Shown: positions 27,932 to 37,740, counted from the first letter of the stretch. The stretch is 45,945 bases of DNA from Verrucomicrobiota bacterium (GCA_030749225.1 JASMKO010000038.1:1-45945); one strand, 5' to 3'. The notes: generated from the letters alone by a model not told the origin. Made by a program: numbers and translations.

Positions 27932-29791
27932 ATGCCATTTTCTATACGATTTATTTCGTGTGCTGTTTTGCTTGCTGCCGCCTTTGGATTCGGCCAGGCG
28001 GCATCAGCCAAGTCGACGACCGTTGAGTCTCCGGGTGGCCAATTCACCATAGAGTTGGCTACCGGCGAAGGCGGACGCCCGTCCTACCGTGTCCTGTGGC
28101 GCGGAGGGGAGATTATCAAGCCAAGTGGCTTGGGATTTGTGCTGGATGGTGACAAGGATTGGATCCGCGGCTTTGGGTCGTTGATAGAGCTGAATCTCTC
28201 CGAGTCCAACCACTCATGGAAGCCGGTATGGGGCGAACGCTCGGTGATTCGCGACCGTTATCGGGGTGCCACCGTGAGTTACAGCCGAGAGGATGGTGCG
28301 GCGTTCCGGCTTGAGGTTCGTGCCTACGACGAGGGGGTGGCCTTCCGCTACATCATCGACAAGGGACCGGGCGGCGACACGCTACACATCGCCACAGAGC
28401 ACACGGAGTTTCAGTTCACCGCAGATCACGATGTCTGGGCGGTCACCTCAGCGCAGGGTCTTTATTCTAAGATCAAGTTGAGTGAGTCGCGCCACGACCT
28501 CGAGCGGCCTTGCGTGCTCGAGACGGCAGAGGGCAAGGTGATCGCCTTGGCCGAGGCGGCGCTGGTAGATTATGCGCGGATGCGCGTTCGGCGGCCGGAC
28601 GACTCAAACACCGCGTTGGTTTCGCGCCTGCACGGCCCAGTGGTGTCCAATCTACCGCTCACCACGCCATGGAGGGTGGTCATGGCCGGAGACACAGCTG
28701 GGGAGTTGCTTGAGAATAACCACCTCATCCTGAACCTTAACCAGCCGTCGAGGATCGGCGACACGAGCTGGATCAAGCCCGGTAAGGTGATCCGTGAGGT
28801 GTCGCTCTCCACCCAGGGTGGCATCGATTGTGTGGACTTCGCCGTCGAGTACGGACTGGAATATATCGAATACGATGCCGGTTGGTACGGCCCACAGGAT
28901 CGGGAGGACTCTGATGCCCGGACAGTTTCCCGCCGGGGACTCGACCTGCAAAAGGTATTGAAGTATGCCAAGCAACACGGCATCGGCGTGATCCTTTACG
29001 TCAACCGCAGGCACCTTGAGAGTCAACTTGACGAGTTGTTGCCGGTTTACAAGGAGTGGGGCATTGCCGGGATCAAGTTTGGGTTTGTGCAGCACGGGTC
29101 AAAGAAGTGGACCGCTTGGCTGCACGATGCGATTCGCAAGTGCGCTGAGTATGGGATGATCGTCGATGTGCATGACGAATACCGCATGACCGGCGTAGAG
29201 CGGACCTATCCGAATTTTCTTACGTCGGAAGGCATTGGCGGCGACGAGACGCGTCCGCCACACGAGCAGGCGCTGGCCAATCTGTTTACACGCATGATTG
29301 CCGGGCCGGCCGACCACACTTTTTGCTACTACGCCGGTTACGTTCAGGACACCTCGTCGCACGCCAGTCAGTTGGCTAAGTCGGTTTGTTTTTTTAGTCC
29401 GCTTCAGTTTCTGTTCTGGTACGACCGTCCGTCGCAGATGAGCAAGGACCAGGAGTTCGAATTTTTCACCCACCTCCCCGTGACGTGGGACGAGTCGAGG
29501 GTGTTGGAATCCAAGATCGGCACCTACGCGACGATCGCTCGGCGCAGTGGGGAAAACTGGTTCTTGGGGAGCTTCAACGCCGTGCGATCACGAAATGTGA
29601 AGGTACCTTTCGATTTTTTGCCCAAGAGGAAAAAATACATTGCACACATTTATAGCGATGACGATTCCGCGAACACCCGCACCAATGTCGGCATTGAGCG
29701 ACGTGAGGTGACCGATGATTCAGTGTACGAGACAGAGCTAAGCAAGCAGGGAGGCGTCGCCATCCGCCTTGTGCCCAAACTTATTGAATAA
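27932..29791 (+). CDS. Glycoside hydrolase family 97
   Basis: 619 residues from the ATG at 27932, with a signal peptide (ISCAVLLAAAFGFGQAASA). The longer open frame from 27806 overlaps the CotH gene and is not used. GH97 features are the N-terminal beta-domain, PWRVVMAGDTAGELLENN, a barrel opening YIEYDAGWYG, IVDVHDEYRMTG and RTYPNFLTSEGIGGDE. At the position where retaining GH97 members carry the nucleophile Asp (K-x-D-F) this protein has Gly384 (GIKFGFVQHG), while Glu433 (TSEG) is kept. This fits the inverting alpha-glucosidase (SusB-like) branch more than the retaining alpha-galactosidase branch; the inference is moderate. It follows the CotH gene by 43 bp and converges with the sulfatase gene. 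Confidence 0.92.
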   Translation: MPFSIRFISCAVLLAAAFGFGQAASAKSTTVESPGGQFTIELATGEGGRPSYRVLWRGGEIIKPSGLGFVLDGDKDWIRGFGSLIELNLSESNHSWKPVWGERSVIRDRYRGATVSYSREDGAAFRLEVRAYDEGVAFRYIIDKGPGGDTLHIATEHTEFQFTADHDVWAVTSAQGLYSKIKLSESRHDLERPCVLETAEGKVIALAEAALVDYARMRVRRPDDSNTALVSRLHGPVVSNLPLTTPWRVVMAGDTAGELLENNHLILNLNQPSRIGDTSWIKPGKVIREVSLSTQGGIDCVDFAVEYGLEYIEYDAGWYGPQDREDSDARTVSRRGLDLQKVLKYAKQHGIGVILYVNRRHLESQLDELLPVYKEWGIAGIKFGFVQHGSKKWTAWLHDAIRKCAEYGMIVDVHDEYRMTGVERTYPNFLTSEGIGGDETRPPHEQALANLFTRMIAGPADHTFCYYAGYVQDTSSHASQLAKSVCFFSPLQFLFWYDRPSQMSKDQEFEFFTHLPVTWDESRVLESKIGTYATIARRSGENWFLGSFNAVRSRNVKVPFDFLPKRKKYIAHIYSDDDSANTRTNVGIERREVTDDSVYETELSKQGGVAIRLVPKLIE

Positions 29792-29817
29792 GGCATGTTT
29801 GAATTTACCTGAATTTC

Positions 29818-31257
29818 TTAACGACGCCGATTCCACGACGGTCCAGCTTTCTCGCGAAGAACCTGCATCCGCCGGCGCATTGCTTCAAGAGTCTCGTCAT
29901 GTCGTGGATTGCCCGCCAAGTTATTGACCTCGTAGGGGTCCTTCGCGAGATCGAAGAGTTGCTCGTACGTCGGCCGCTCATCGAAGTAATGAACGTACTT
30001 CCAACGCTCAGACCTCAGACCTTCACTACGTGGAATGTTATTTTCGTTCGTCTTGAGCCCGGACGGGCGAAAGTAATGCTCGTAGAAAAAATCCCGCGGC
30101 CAGTCTTGCAGTTTATTTGCCAGTAGAGGGACGAGGCTCCTCCCTTGCATAGCGGCGGGTATCTCTACGCCAGCGAGATCAAGCAGTGTCGGCCCGTAGT
30201 CAACATTCAGAGCCAGCTCGGACAAGACTTTACCCCTGGTCGCCTCCGGTCGGCGAGGGTCATAGATAATGAGTGGAAGTCGAATCGATGGCTCGTACAT
30301 GAGCCAAATTCCCGTGATACCGTGCTCTCCCGTGATAAGTCCATTGTCCGACGTGAAAATAATTATTGTGTTGTCCTCTACTCCTCTCTTTCGGAGTTCA
30401 TCAAGAATTCTTCCGATCTGGATGTCGACGCCCGTGATGAGTCGATACATCGCCTTGATCATTTTCTGATACTTTTCGGGTGTGTCGAAACGACGAAACC
30501 AACGCTGACGATTCATCGAAACGCGCAGAAACTTAGGCAACTGTTCAAAGTGTCTAGGCCCGGAGACGGGCGGTGGCGGAATGGTCACGCCCTGATAAAG
30601 ATGCTCGAGTTCTCGGTCGTAAATATACTGTCGAATGTTGTCATCTTCCGGGTGTGGCGCGCTGAAGCTCACGGATAGACAAAAAGGCTGTTTCGCGATC
30701 GAGTTCCGCAAGAAATCAACGGCTTGGTCGCCGTTGATTCGTGTGAGATGCTTAATTGTTCCGTCAGGTGATTTTCGGTAGTAGGGTTGACTCGTATCAC
30801 TTGCCTGATTGAATCGGAAAAAATCGAACATTTCTTCGGCAGTGCCGCGATTTAAACGGACCCCGATCTTTCCCACGAAGCCGGTGCGGTAGCCGGCCTT
30901 CTTCAATACGGCCGGGTAGGTCTTCTGCAGTGCAGAGATCGTCATCGGCGGCTTTTGAAACGAGTAGCCATGTGTCCGGCGATACTGTCCCGTAAAGATA
31001 CTGGCGCGGGTGGCAGCGCAGATCGATGTCGTGCAGAATGCGTTCGTGAACCGCAACCCTTGAGCCGCCAATCGATCGATGTTGGGTGTCTGGATGATTG
31101 AGTTTCCGTAGCAACCCAAAGCATCCCAGCGCTGATTATCGGTCATTAGAAAGATCAGATTAGGACGTTTGGGTTTGGCAGCTGGATCGTTAGCTCTTAT
31201 CTCGTTTGAGAAGAACGTTGGCACAATGATCAGTAGAAAGCCCAATATCGCTCGCAT
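29818..31257 (-). CDS. Exported type I sulfatase
   Basis: 479 residues with a signal peptide (MRAILGFLLIIVPTFFSNEIRA). The formylglycine motif is Cys80-Ala-Ala-Thr-Arg84, the CxAxR variant of CxPSR, so it needs a sulfatase-maturating enzyme, none of which is in the window. The metal site begins LIFLMTDNQRWDALGCYG, and TIIIFTSDNGLITGEHG supplies the later metal ligands. It should remove sulfate esters from a glycan, but the glycan is unknown. It is last in the minus-strand glycan-degradation block, 96 bp after the DUF1080 lipoprotein, and ends 27 bp from the GH97 stop. Confidence 0.92.
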   Translation of the reverse strand: MRAILGFLLIIVPTFFSNEIRANDPAAKPKRPNLIFLMTDNQRWDALGCYGNSIIQTPNIDRLAAQGLRFTNAFCTTSICAATRASIFTGQYRRTHGYSFQKPPMTISALQKTYPAVLKKAGYRTGFVGKIGVRLNRGTAEEMFDFFRFNQASDTSQPYYRKSPDGTIKHLTRINGDQAVDFLRNSIAKQPFCLSVSFSAPHPEDDNIRQYIYDRELEHLYQGVTIPPPPVSGPRHFEQLPKFLRVSMNRQRWFRRFDTPEKYQKMIKAMYRLITGVDIQIGRILDELRKRGVEDNTIIIFTSDNGLITGEHGITGIWLMYEPSIRLPLIIYDPRRPEATRGKVLSELALNVDYGPTLLDLAGVEIPAAMQGRSLVPLLANKLQDWPRDFFYEHYFRPSGLKTNENNIPRSEGLRSERWKYVHYFDERPTYEQLFDLAKDPYEVNNLAGNPRHDETLEAMRRRMQVLREKAGPSWNRRR

Positions 31258-31336
31258 TATATCTTAATAACTAAGTTGAACAGTAACTTGAGTGTTTATC
31301 ATAAAAGACAAAGAGTAGCTTTGGTTTGAGCGGCGT

Positions 31337-31363
31337 TTATTTCCATTCAGTTTTCAATTCTTC
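31337..31363. repeat. Copy of the recurring gene-tail sequence, at the DUF1080 3' end
   Basis: The 27 bases here match 44758-44784 with one mismatch. The sequence spans the DUF1080 stop and the bases after it. On the minus strand a +1 frame reads EELKTEWK then a stop, matching the tail at 44758. It appears to be a remnant of another gene. Confidence 0.7.
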
Positions 31364-32004
31364 TTCGCAATTTTACGGATGCGGACTTCGCGAAACTCGA
31401 CCTTGCCGGTGAGGTGGTGCATCTGCAGCAGGATGCTGCCTTTTATATGGCGGTTCTCAGGATCATAGCAGTCGGCTGCGGGTTTGCCGTTGACCCAAGT
31501 TTGCAAATGGTTACCGATTGCACGGATACGCATCGTGACCCACTCACCATCTTTTGTTGCAGGTTTAGGTGCACGTGCGCCTTCTATATTCAAGCCGTAG
31601 ATGCTGCCCGTCGGGTTGTTATTGTCACCATGGTCCAGCTGTGCCTCGTAGCCGGGTGGAAATTCCTGTTTCTTATCAGCGTGCGGTGCGCAGCGAAAAT
31701 AGATTCCACTATTTCCACGATCACCAGCGGTGTCGCTGATCCGGGTTTCGGCATAGAGTTCGAAGTCGTCGAATTCCACGAGCGAAGAGAGGTACCCCTG
31801 TCCCCCGTGACCGGTGAGAACACCATTGACGACTTTCCATTTCGGCTTGTGCTTGAATTTGTTCTCTCGCCAGCCATCCAAGTTCCGACTGTTGAAAAGT
31901 TGAATCCAACCGTCGTCCTTCCGCGTCGTCGGTTTTGGCGACTGCGTCGTCGCACACCCCACCAAAACCACGGCTGCGACGGTTATGAGCAGGATGTGTT
32001 TCAT
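31354..32004 (-). CDS. DUF1080 (3-keto-disaccharide hydrolase-like) lipoprotein
   Basis: 216 residues. A lipoprotein signal peptide ends at Cys17 (MKHILLITVAAVVLVGC). The DUF1080 concanavalin-like fold shows DGWIQLFNSRNLDGWR, VVNGVLTGHGGQGYL, ELYAETRIS, GNSGIYFRC, and a C-terminal KVEFREVRIRKI. Members bind or cleave sugars, and some hydrolyse 3-keto-glycosides; the exact activity here is unknown. The leader is almost the same DNA as those of two unrelated lipoproteins at 42953 and 43465. The 3' end merges with a copy of the recurring tail sequence. It lies 106 bp after the propeller gene and 96 bp before the sulfatase, so co-transcription is likely but not proven. Confidence 0.9.
   Translation of the reverse strand: MKHILLITVAAVVLVGCATTQSPKPTTRKDDGWIQLFNSRNLDGWRENKFKHKPKWKVVNGVLTGHGGQGYLSSLVEFDDFELYAETRISDTAGDRGNSGIYFRCAPHADKKQEFPPGYEAQLDHGDNNNPTGSIYGLNIEGARAPKPATKDGEWVTMRIRAIGNHLQTWVNGKPAADCYDPENRHIKGSILLQMHHLTGKVEFREVRIRKIAKKN
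31954..32004 (-). repeat. Lipoprotein leader repeat, copy A
   Basis: The first 17 codons of the DUF1080 lipoprotein. By eye it matches copy B (42903-42953) at about 41 of 51 bases, including non-synonymous and synonymous positions, although the mature proteins are unrelated. Confidence 0.75.
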
Positions 32005-32110
32005 TTGTTGCTTTAAAGTGGGTTAAAGCTCAGATAGGGAAATAGTGGCTTTCACTACAAATATCCAATCCAAAAATGTGGAATTGCAGAGGCATTGAGT
32101 TTGGCCGGGG

Positions 32111-33892
32111 TTAATCGAAAGGATTTTCGTGCTGAATCGCCGTGGTTAAGGTGGAAGTATTTAGGGTGTCCTTGTTGTTCACCAAATGCACCGGTTTCCA
32201 GATGCCCCCCATGCCGGCCCGGTTATAAACCCGGACGGTCAGGACATTATCCCCCGCGCGATCCAAGGCACCGCCCGCCTTGAAACTGAACGGCTTGGTC
32301 CAGAGTTCATCAGGGGAGAGTCCGGTGGCGGCACGGGTATGCTCGAATACCATGCGGCCGTTCAGCCATATTTCAGCCTCTTCGTCCACCGCCTGAAATA
32401 AAAAATGCAAGGCCTCGGCCTCGACCAGATTCTGAGGCACCCGGAATCTTTTTCGGTACCACCCATATCCCAGATAGTCAGGGTAACCGTCGTCGTTCCA
32501 GCCCCCTTCAAGGTCGGCCAGTTTCCAGGATGAATCGTCATGCTCAGGGCGGAACCATTTCTCTTTCAGCCCGAGGTTTTTCGGGTCGGAGGTAAATCTC
32601 CACTGGCTGCCCAATGATTGGGCTTCAATCTCGGGAATTTCGACCACTGCCAGCAATCGGGAAACCCAGAGCCGGTTGGTTCGTTTTTCATCCCGAATCA
32701 TGGCCACCGCGGTTTCCTTGTCAACATATTCGACGTTGGTATAGGTTCCCTGATGGCTGTCAGCCCCAATGAACCACGGTTCAGGCTTGGTCCAGTTCCT
32801 GCCGGCGTCCGGACTGACAGCATACCTCACGGGACGATGCCAACCGCAGAGTAGTCTGCCGTCTCCCAGTTGCACGATGGAGCAGTGCGTCCCGGGCTGA
32901 ACCCTGACGGGACGAGACCACGTTTTTCCACCATCATCGCTGATGGAGTGGTAAAGGCCGCGTTGTTCCTCATCGGGGACTCCCTGCGGTTCGCGAATCC
33001 TGTTCTGGGCCCGAATCATAAACACGAGGCGTCCATCCTCGAGTCGCGCCATCGCAGGTTCTGAGAAAACCAATCCCTTGTTTTTGTCGGACCTCGCCAC
33101 CAGGGTAAAACTCCAGCCCCCTCCATCACCACTGTTCCTGAGCACGCCGCAAGATTGCCTGATGCCGTCCACGTCATCCGGCGACATGTAGCCGCTGATA
33201 GGGATCACCAATGTGCCGTCCGCCAACTGGGCGGGCCTGCCGCCTGTCCAGGTCCATGCACCCAGCAAGGGGGCATACTCCACTTCTGGCCCGATCGTCC
33301 AGGTTCTGCCGCGATCCATGCTGTAAGCCAGGTTGATCGCAGTGTGAATCCGGTAGTTCTCGTAAGTCTGATACTTTCTGCCATCCGGCAGCTTGCCGAT
33401 AAAACGCCTGAGCTTCGGAAAAGGCTTACCGCTTCTGTTCTCGCCACCGCCCAGATTCTCGCCAAGGCTCTGGGTGCAGATCATCACGATCCGGCCATCG
33501 TTCATCAGCCCCATGGCGATGTCGGCCGCCACCAGGTAAGGCGCCGGAACCATGGCCGTGAATGTTCGATCCCAATTTCTCCCGCCGTCGATGGATTCGA
33601 TGAAAACAACCTCGGTGGATTCGTTCCCCGGTACTGAACTCACGGAAGCCAGGATGGTTCCATCCTTCTGCCTGATCATACAGGCAGCCGCGCCTCCATT
33701 CCGGTTATCATAGACGAGCTTTGGGCGGGTCGGTCGCCAGGTTAACAGGGCGTTATCGAACTTACCTCCCTTTACTGCTGTTTCCCCGGACTTGGCATCT
33801 GACAATGCTGAAAACAAAAGCAGAGCAAGTGAGGCCCAAAACGTGGCTTTGCCTCTTCTACAATTAACCGCCAATTCAGACTCGGCGCTCAT
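32111..33892 (-). CDS. Sialidase-like BNR propeller protein with C-terminal jelly-roll
   Basis: 593 residues from the ATG at 33892, which overlaps the stop of the upstream triple-propeller gene as ATGA; the longer frame from 33940 is not needed. A hydrophobic segment (TFWASLALLLFSALSDA) is a probable signal. The propeller (about 40-425) has Asp boxes (SIDGGRNW, SMDRGRTW, SDDGGKTW, SPDAGRNW), and the opening WRPTRPKLVY is shared with two other propellers here. Where sialidases have (F/Y)RIP this protein reads AAAC, so the first catalytic arginine seems absent. A GH2-type sugar-binding jelly-roll (about 427-585) has YGWYRKRFRVP, AEIWLNGRMVFEH and DNVLTVRVYN. It is closely related to the middle module of the neighbour, suggesting tandem duplication. 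The name sialidase should be treated as a fold name only. Confidence 0.85.
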   Translation of the reverse strand: MSAESELAVNCRRGKATFWASLALLLFSALSDAKSGETAVKGGKFDNALLTWRPTRPKLVYDNRNGGAAACMIRQKDGTILASVSSVPGNESTEVVFIESIDGGRNWDRTFTAMVPAPYLVAADIAMGLMNDGRIVMICTQSLGENLGGGENRSGKPFPKLRRFIGKLPDGRKYQTYENYRIHTAINLAYSMDRGRTWTIGPEVEYAPLLGAWTWTGGRPAQLADGTLVIPISGYMSPDDVDGIRQSCGVLRNSGDGGGWSFTLVARSDKNKGLVFSEPAMARLEDGRLVFMIRAQNRIREPQGVPDEEQRGLYHSISDDGGKTWSRPVRVQPGTHCSIVQLGDGRLLCGWHRPVRYAVSPDAGRNWTKPEPWFIGADSHQGTYTNVEYVDKETAVAMIRDEKRTNRLWVSRLLAVVEIPEIEAQSLGSQWRFTSDPKNLGLKEKWFRPEHDDSSWKLADLEGGWNDDGYPDYLGYGWYRKRFRVPQNLVEAEALHFLFQAVDEEAEIWLNGRMVFEHTRAATGLSPDELWTKPFSFKAGGALDRAGDNVLTVRVYNRAGMGGIWKPVHLVNNKDTLNTSTLTTAIQHENPFD

Positions 33893-36800
33893 TGCTTGGA
33901 TCGAAGTTGAGTTGGCTGCATACTCGACGGAAGTTTCCATTGCACGGTCTCGCAGGTAACGGTTGGTGGATCGTCGTAAGGGTAGGCGTTGTTTGCGAAG
34001 CAGGTCAGGAACCTGTCGTCGCCAAGCTCCAGGGACACCGGCCAGCCATTGTTCCCGGTGGCGGTCACGGCAGAAAAGGACAGTTGAACCCGGCGATCAA
34101 TGTTCCAGGTTTTGCCCTCATCGTGACTGAGAACCACACAGACACCGAAGGGTTGGTGATAATTCACATAGCTGGCCATGATTCGGCCATCCTTCAGTTG
34201 AAGAAGATTACCGTGAACCTCGCCCGTGTTCGTCAACGGTCGGGGAGTGGACCATGTCTTCCCGTCGTCACCAGATACCGTGACCATGGTTCTTGCCAGG
34301 GCGTGACCCCGATGGCCCCGGGGCGCTGCCCCGCTCCTGGCAACCGGTCGTCTGTGGCGAAGCGCGGCCAGCAGGTTGCCGCTCTTCAACCGCAGGACGG
34401 ACACCTCGCTGAAAGCCGAGATGTCCTCCGGACTCCAGTCGATAAGTCCCTCTGAAAAAGTCCAGGTTTTCCCGTGATCACCCGATCGGCACAACTCGAA
34501 TGTTTCCGCTTCCTTGGAACGCAGAAAGAGCAGGGTCCCATCCTGTTCCACCAAAACATTCCTGGGATACGATCGACCGGGGATGAGGGCCTTGTCCCAG
34601 GTACGACCGCCATCGGTGGATCGGCAAACCCACATCTCATTGCGCTTGCCATTGAGCCGGAAATCCTGGGCCGTCAGCAGGAGCGCACCGTCCGCTGTAA
34701 CCGTTAGGCTGGGTTCTTTTGCGTGGATCGATGGGCGCGCAATCTCGCGCCAGGTTTGTCCGCTGTCGGGAGATTCATAAACCACCATGGAGAAGGTCCG
34801 GTTCTTGGGGTTGGTATAGTAGTCCTTGTGCTGCTGGCACACTGCGAGGACAACACGGCCGTTCTCGAGCCTGGCCATGCCAGCCTTGTAGTTGCCGCGA
34901 CCGCCCACCCGCGTTCGGATGGCTTGCCCGGCGTGGGCAATGGTATGGATGCGCTGCAGATTCTGTCCGGAATAACCGGCCATACCGGCTATCTTCCATT
35001 CATATTCATAATCAGAGAGGAGCAGTGCATTTCGATCCTGATCTACTCTGCTTTTTCCAACCGGGAAGCCATCGCGGCCGGCGGTTTGCTCCTTGGCATC
35101 GTCCATGACCAGCGCCAATCTGCAGGCCCAAATCCAGTTGGGATGGAGACCGTAGTCCTTGAGCATCGCCACGGCAGTTTCATCGTCGTAGAACTCGACA
35201 TTGGTGTACCAGCCCTGATGGCTGTTCCTGCCAAGAAACCACGGCTCCGGCTTGGTCCAAGTTTTCCCGGCATCCGAACTGAGCGCATACTGGATCGGCC
35301 GATGCCAGCCACAAAGCAATTGGCCATCTCCTAGTTGGGTGATGGAGCAGTGCGTTCCCGTCAAGACCCGAACTGGCGCAGTCCACGTCCTGCCCCCATC
35401 ACTGCTGACGGAACGATAAAGACCCGAGCGGAATTCGTCCGGAATCTGATCCTCCTCGATCACCCTGTTCTGTGTCCTCATCATGAACACCAGACGGCCG
35501 TCACGAAGTTCGGCCATGGCAGGTTCGGAGAACACCATGCCCTGCTTCCTGTCGGTTTGGCCCACCACGCTGAATTTCCAGGTGCCACCCTTGTCGCTGC
35601 TTCGGAGTACGCCGCTCGACAGCCATATGCCGTCCATGTCGTCCGATGACAAATAACCATCAATTGGAATGACCATTGTCCCATCAGCCAATTCGGCAGG
35701 TCTTGCGCCGGTCCACAGGGAACTTCCCATGAGGGATTCGTGCTCGACCTTACGTCCAGCCGACCAGGTTCTGCCCCGGTCCGAACTGAAGGTGATCCAC
35801 GTGTCACTGTAGTAACGATAGTTTTCATAGGCCTCAGTCTCTTTTCCATCGGGCCGTCTTCCGGTCTTTTTGATTAGTTTGGGTAATGGTTTGCCGCTAC
35901 GATTCTTTGCCGCCCCCAGGTTGGAGCCGTGCGCCTGGTCACAGGCCATGAGGATGCGACCGTCGTTCATCAACCCCATCACCCCGCCATCCACATGGTT
36001 TATCGGGACCTTCGCCTCGAAAGGTTTCGACCATGACTTGCCGCCATCCAGCGACTCTATAAAGAGCACAGTGGATGCCCCCTCGTCGGCGTTCCACTCC
36101 AGTGAGGCCAACAGCGTTCCATCCTTAAGACGGACCATGCAGGGCCTGGCGGCATATCGGTGGGCACTTTCACCGGCATGAACGAGTTGCGGCTTTGTGG
36201 CTCGCCAACGCAAATCTGCTGTTGAAGGAATTGACGCAGGCACTTGAACGGTTTTTGGTTCGCCGATGGGCAGAAGCTCAATGCCTTCCCCCTGCTCGGG
36301 AGACTTGATTCGAAACCGCATCGCAAGAGTCTCGGCCCCGAATGGACCGAACTTGTTCTCAATCCTCTGTCGAACCCCAACGGAGAAGATGGAGCCATCC
36401 TTGAGAAGACATGCGTTGGGGTAGTATTGCAGGGGGTCAAACCTGAAACCACGGCCCGGCGCCGGCTTGATCCATGTCTTGGCATCGTCCCGGCTGTAGA
36501 TCACCTGTCCGTTGCCCCCTGATCCGCCGCAGAAAACCAGCACAGCCAGCTCATCCGGTCCATGGATGAGTTCCCCTCGCTTCATTGTTCTCCCCTTTGA
36601 ATCACCACGACCCGCGAGGAGACGTTTGGGCTCAGACCAGGTCAGACCATGGTCGTAAGATTGAATCCACTCCGAAAACGGTCGTGAGGCCATGCCCAGG
36701 CTACCGTCCGGTAAATATCCAACATTCTTCTCATCCCCTGGACCTTTTTGTTCAAAAACGCTTGTAACCTTCCAGTTTTCCCCTTTGTCCAATGTCTTGA

Positions 36801-37587
36801 TCAATGCCATGACATGGCCATCCCTCTCGGGCCAATCTTCACCGACCGGAAAGGGGGTGCCGGTGGCCAGCGCGACCAGCCCCCCATCCCTTGGATCCTC
36901 CATCAGGCCCTGAACAGCCACGGAGAGAATGAAGGGACCCGTTAGCCGTGCGATTTCCCGCCAGGTTTCACCGTTGTCATCACTGCGATGCACCACGAAA
37001 GGCTGCGGGAAACGATCGGCGGCGATCTTTGAGAATGAGAGAGGGTCCGTCGGCAATCCCTTGCTTAGGTCGGGGCGGACCCAACCCCGGTGTTCCTCGA
37101 CATTGTGTGCCGCAAACAACGTTCCATCGCTCATCTGGATCAGACACTCGATGCCTTCCGCCCCACGTACGTGAGGAAATGGACGGGGACGCGACCAGGT
37201 TCTGCCGTTGTCCTTGCTCCGAATCCAGAAGTTGCGGCCCCCTTCCGGTGCCTTGTTCTGCTCGTGCCATTCCTTGAGGACGGGATTAACGGAAGTCATC
37301 TGCTCAAGATAATCGGGAGGGAAATCGAGCGGCGTCGGCCACGAGGCATGCCAATAGCCAGCCTGGAAACTCACGAGGAGATCACCATTCTGAAGGCAAA
37401 CGACCTTCGGCCAGCCACAAAACCCTCCAAAGCCCTGGAAATAGTCCGGCGTATTCACCGTGGGAGACACAAGGACCTTGCGGAACTTGTCATAATCTTG
37501 GGCCATTTCCGCACCGGCCGGAGCCAAGCCTCCGGCCACCACCAAAAGCAGGCTGATGAAAGTTGATTGGACCTTGTTTTTTTTCAT
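33889..37587 (-). CDS. Exported protein with three sialidase-like propeller modules
   Basis: 1232 residues from the ATG at 37587; GGGAGT lies just upstream and a signal peptide follows (KKNKVQSTFISLLLVVAGGLAPAGA). The frame to 37653 is longer but runs into a palindrome. Three BNR modules follow: about 40-440 (SKDNGRTW, SDDNGETW, SYDHGLTW), about 457-810 ([32 protein letters not shown]) and about 830-1225 (SPDSGQTW, STDGGRTW, SGDHGKTW, SGDDGKTW, SHDEGKTW). The second begins WRATKPQLVH, like the single-propeller neighbours. None shows a clear (F/Y)RIP arginine (GWPK, AARPC, NYKAG). A three-propeller protein of this kind is unusual. The stop overlaps the next gene as ATGA. Confidence 0.85.
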   Translation of the reverse strand: MKKNKVQSTFISLLLVVAGGLAPAGAEMAQDYDKFRKVLVSPTVNTPDYFQGFGGFCGWPKVVCLQNGDLLVSFQAGYWHASWPTPLDFPPDYLEQMTSVNPVLKEWHEQNKAPEGGRNFWIRSKDNGRTWSRPRPFPHVRGAEGIECLIQMSDGTLFAAHNVEEHRGWVRPDLSKGLPTDPLSFSKIAADRFPQPFVVHRSDDNGETWREIARLTGPFILSVAVQGLMEDPRDGGLVALATGTPFPVGEDWPERDGHVMALIKTLDKGENWKVTSVFEQKGPGDEKNVGYLPDGSLGMASRPFSEWIQSYDHGLTWSEPKRLLAGRGDSKGRTMKRGELIHGPDELAVLVFCGGSGGNGQVIYSRDDAKTWIKPAPGRGFRFDPLQYYPNACLLKDGSIFSVGVRQRIENKFGPFGAETLAMRFRIKSPEQGEGIELLPIGEPKTVQVPASIPSTADLRWRATKPQLVHAGESAHRYAARPCMVRLKDGTLLASLEWNADEGASTVLFIESLDGGKSWSKPFEAKVPINHVDGGVMGLMNDGRILMACDQAHGSNLGAAKNRSGKPLPKLIKKTGRRPDGKETEAYENYRYYSDTWITFSSDRGRTWSAGRKVEHESLMGSSLWTGARPAELADGTMVIPIDGYLSSDDMDGIWLSSGVLRSSDKGGTWKFSVVGQTDRKQGMVFSEPAMAELRDGRLVFMMRTQNRVIEEDQIPDEFRSGLYRSVSSDGGRTWTAPVRVLTGTHCSITQLGDGQLLCGWHRPIQYALSSDAGKTWTKPEPWFLGRNSHQGWYTNVEFYDDETAVAMLKDYGLHPNWIWACRLALVMDDAKEQTAGRDGFPVGKSRVDQDRNALLLSDYEYEWKIAGMAGYSGQNLQRIHTIAHAGQAIRTRVGGRGNYKAGMARLENGRVVLAVCQQHKDYYTNPKNRTFSMVVYESPDSGQTWREIARPSIHAKEPSLTVTADGALLLTAQDFRLNGKRNEMWVCRSTDGGRTWDKALIPGRSYPRNVLVEQDGTLLFLRSKEAETFELCRSGDHGKTWTFSEGLIDWSPEDISAFSEVSVLRLKSGNLLAALRHRRPVARSGAAPRGHRGHALARTMVTVSGDDGKTWSTPRPLTNTGEVHGNLLQLKDGRIMASYVNYHQPFGVCVVLSHDEGKTWNIDRRVQLSFSAVTATGNNGWPVSLELGDDRFLTCFANNAYPYDDPPTVTCETVQWKLPSSMQPTQLRSKQ

Positions 37588-37644
37588 TGGCACTCCCGGG
37601 GATAAAACAACGACCAGCAGCAGGCATGCAAAGCACCGGCCAAA

Positions 37645-37654
37645 CTTGGCCAAG
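37645..37654. repeat. Iterated palindrome, intergenic copy
   Basis: CTTGGCCAAG followed by CGGG lies 57 bp upstream of the triple-propeller start. It is the only exact copy after 25.2 kb. A near copy with TTTGGCCAAGCG is at 37748, at the end of the pseudopilin gene. Nothing else is evident in the 153-bp gap. Confidence 0.8.
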
Positions 37655-37740
37655 CGGGATCCAGTAATTCAGAATCCTGTCCAAACGGATGACTCGTCGC
37701 TGGAGATTTTAAATGCAATGCAAACAAGATTTTTTCGGCA

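Noticed and set aside
28113..28131. CCAAGTGGCTTGG inside the GH97 gene
   Set aside because: It is an inverted arrangement of the half-sites with a spacer, found once; it could be chance.
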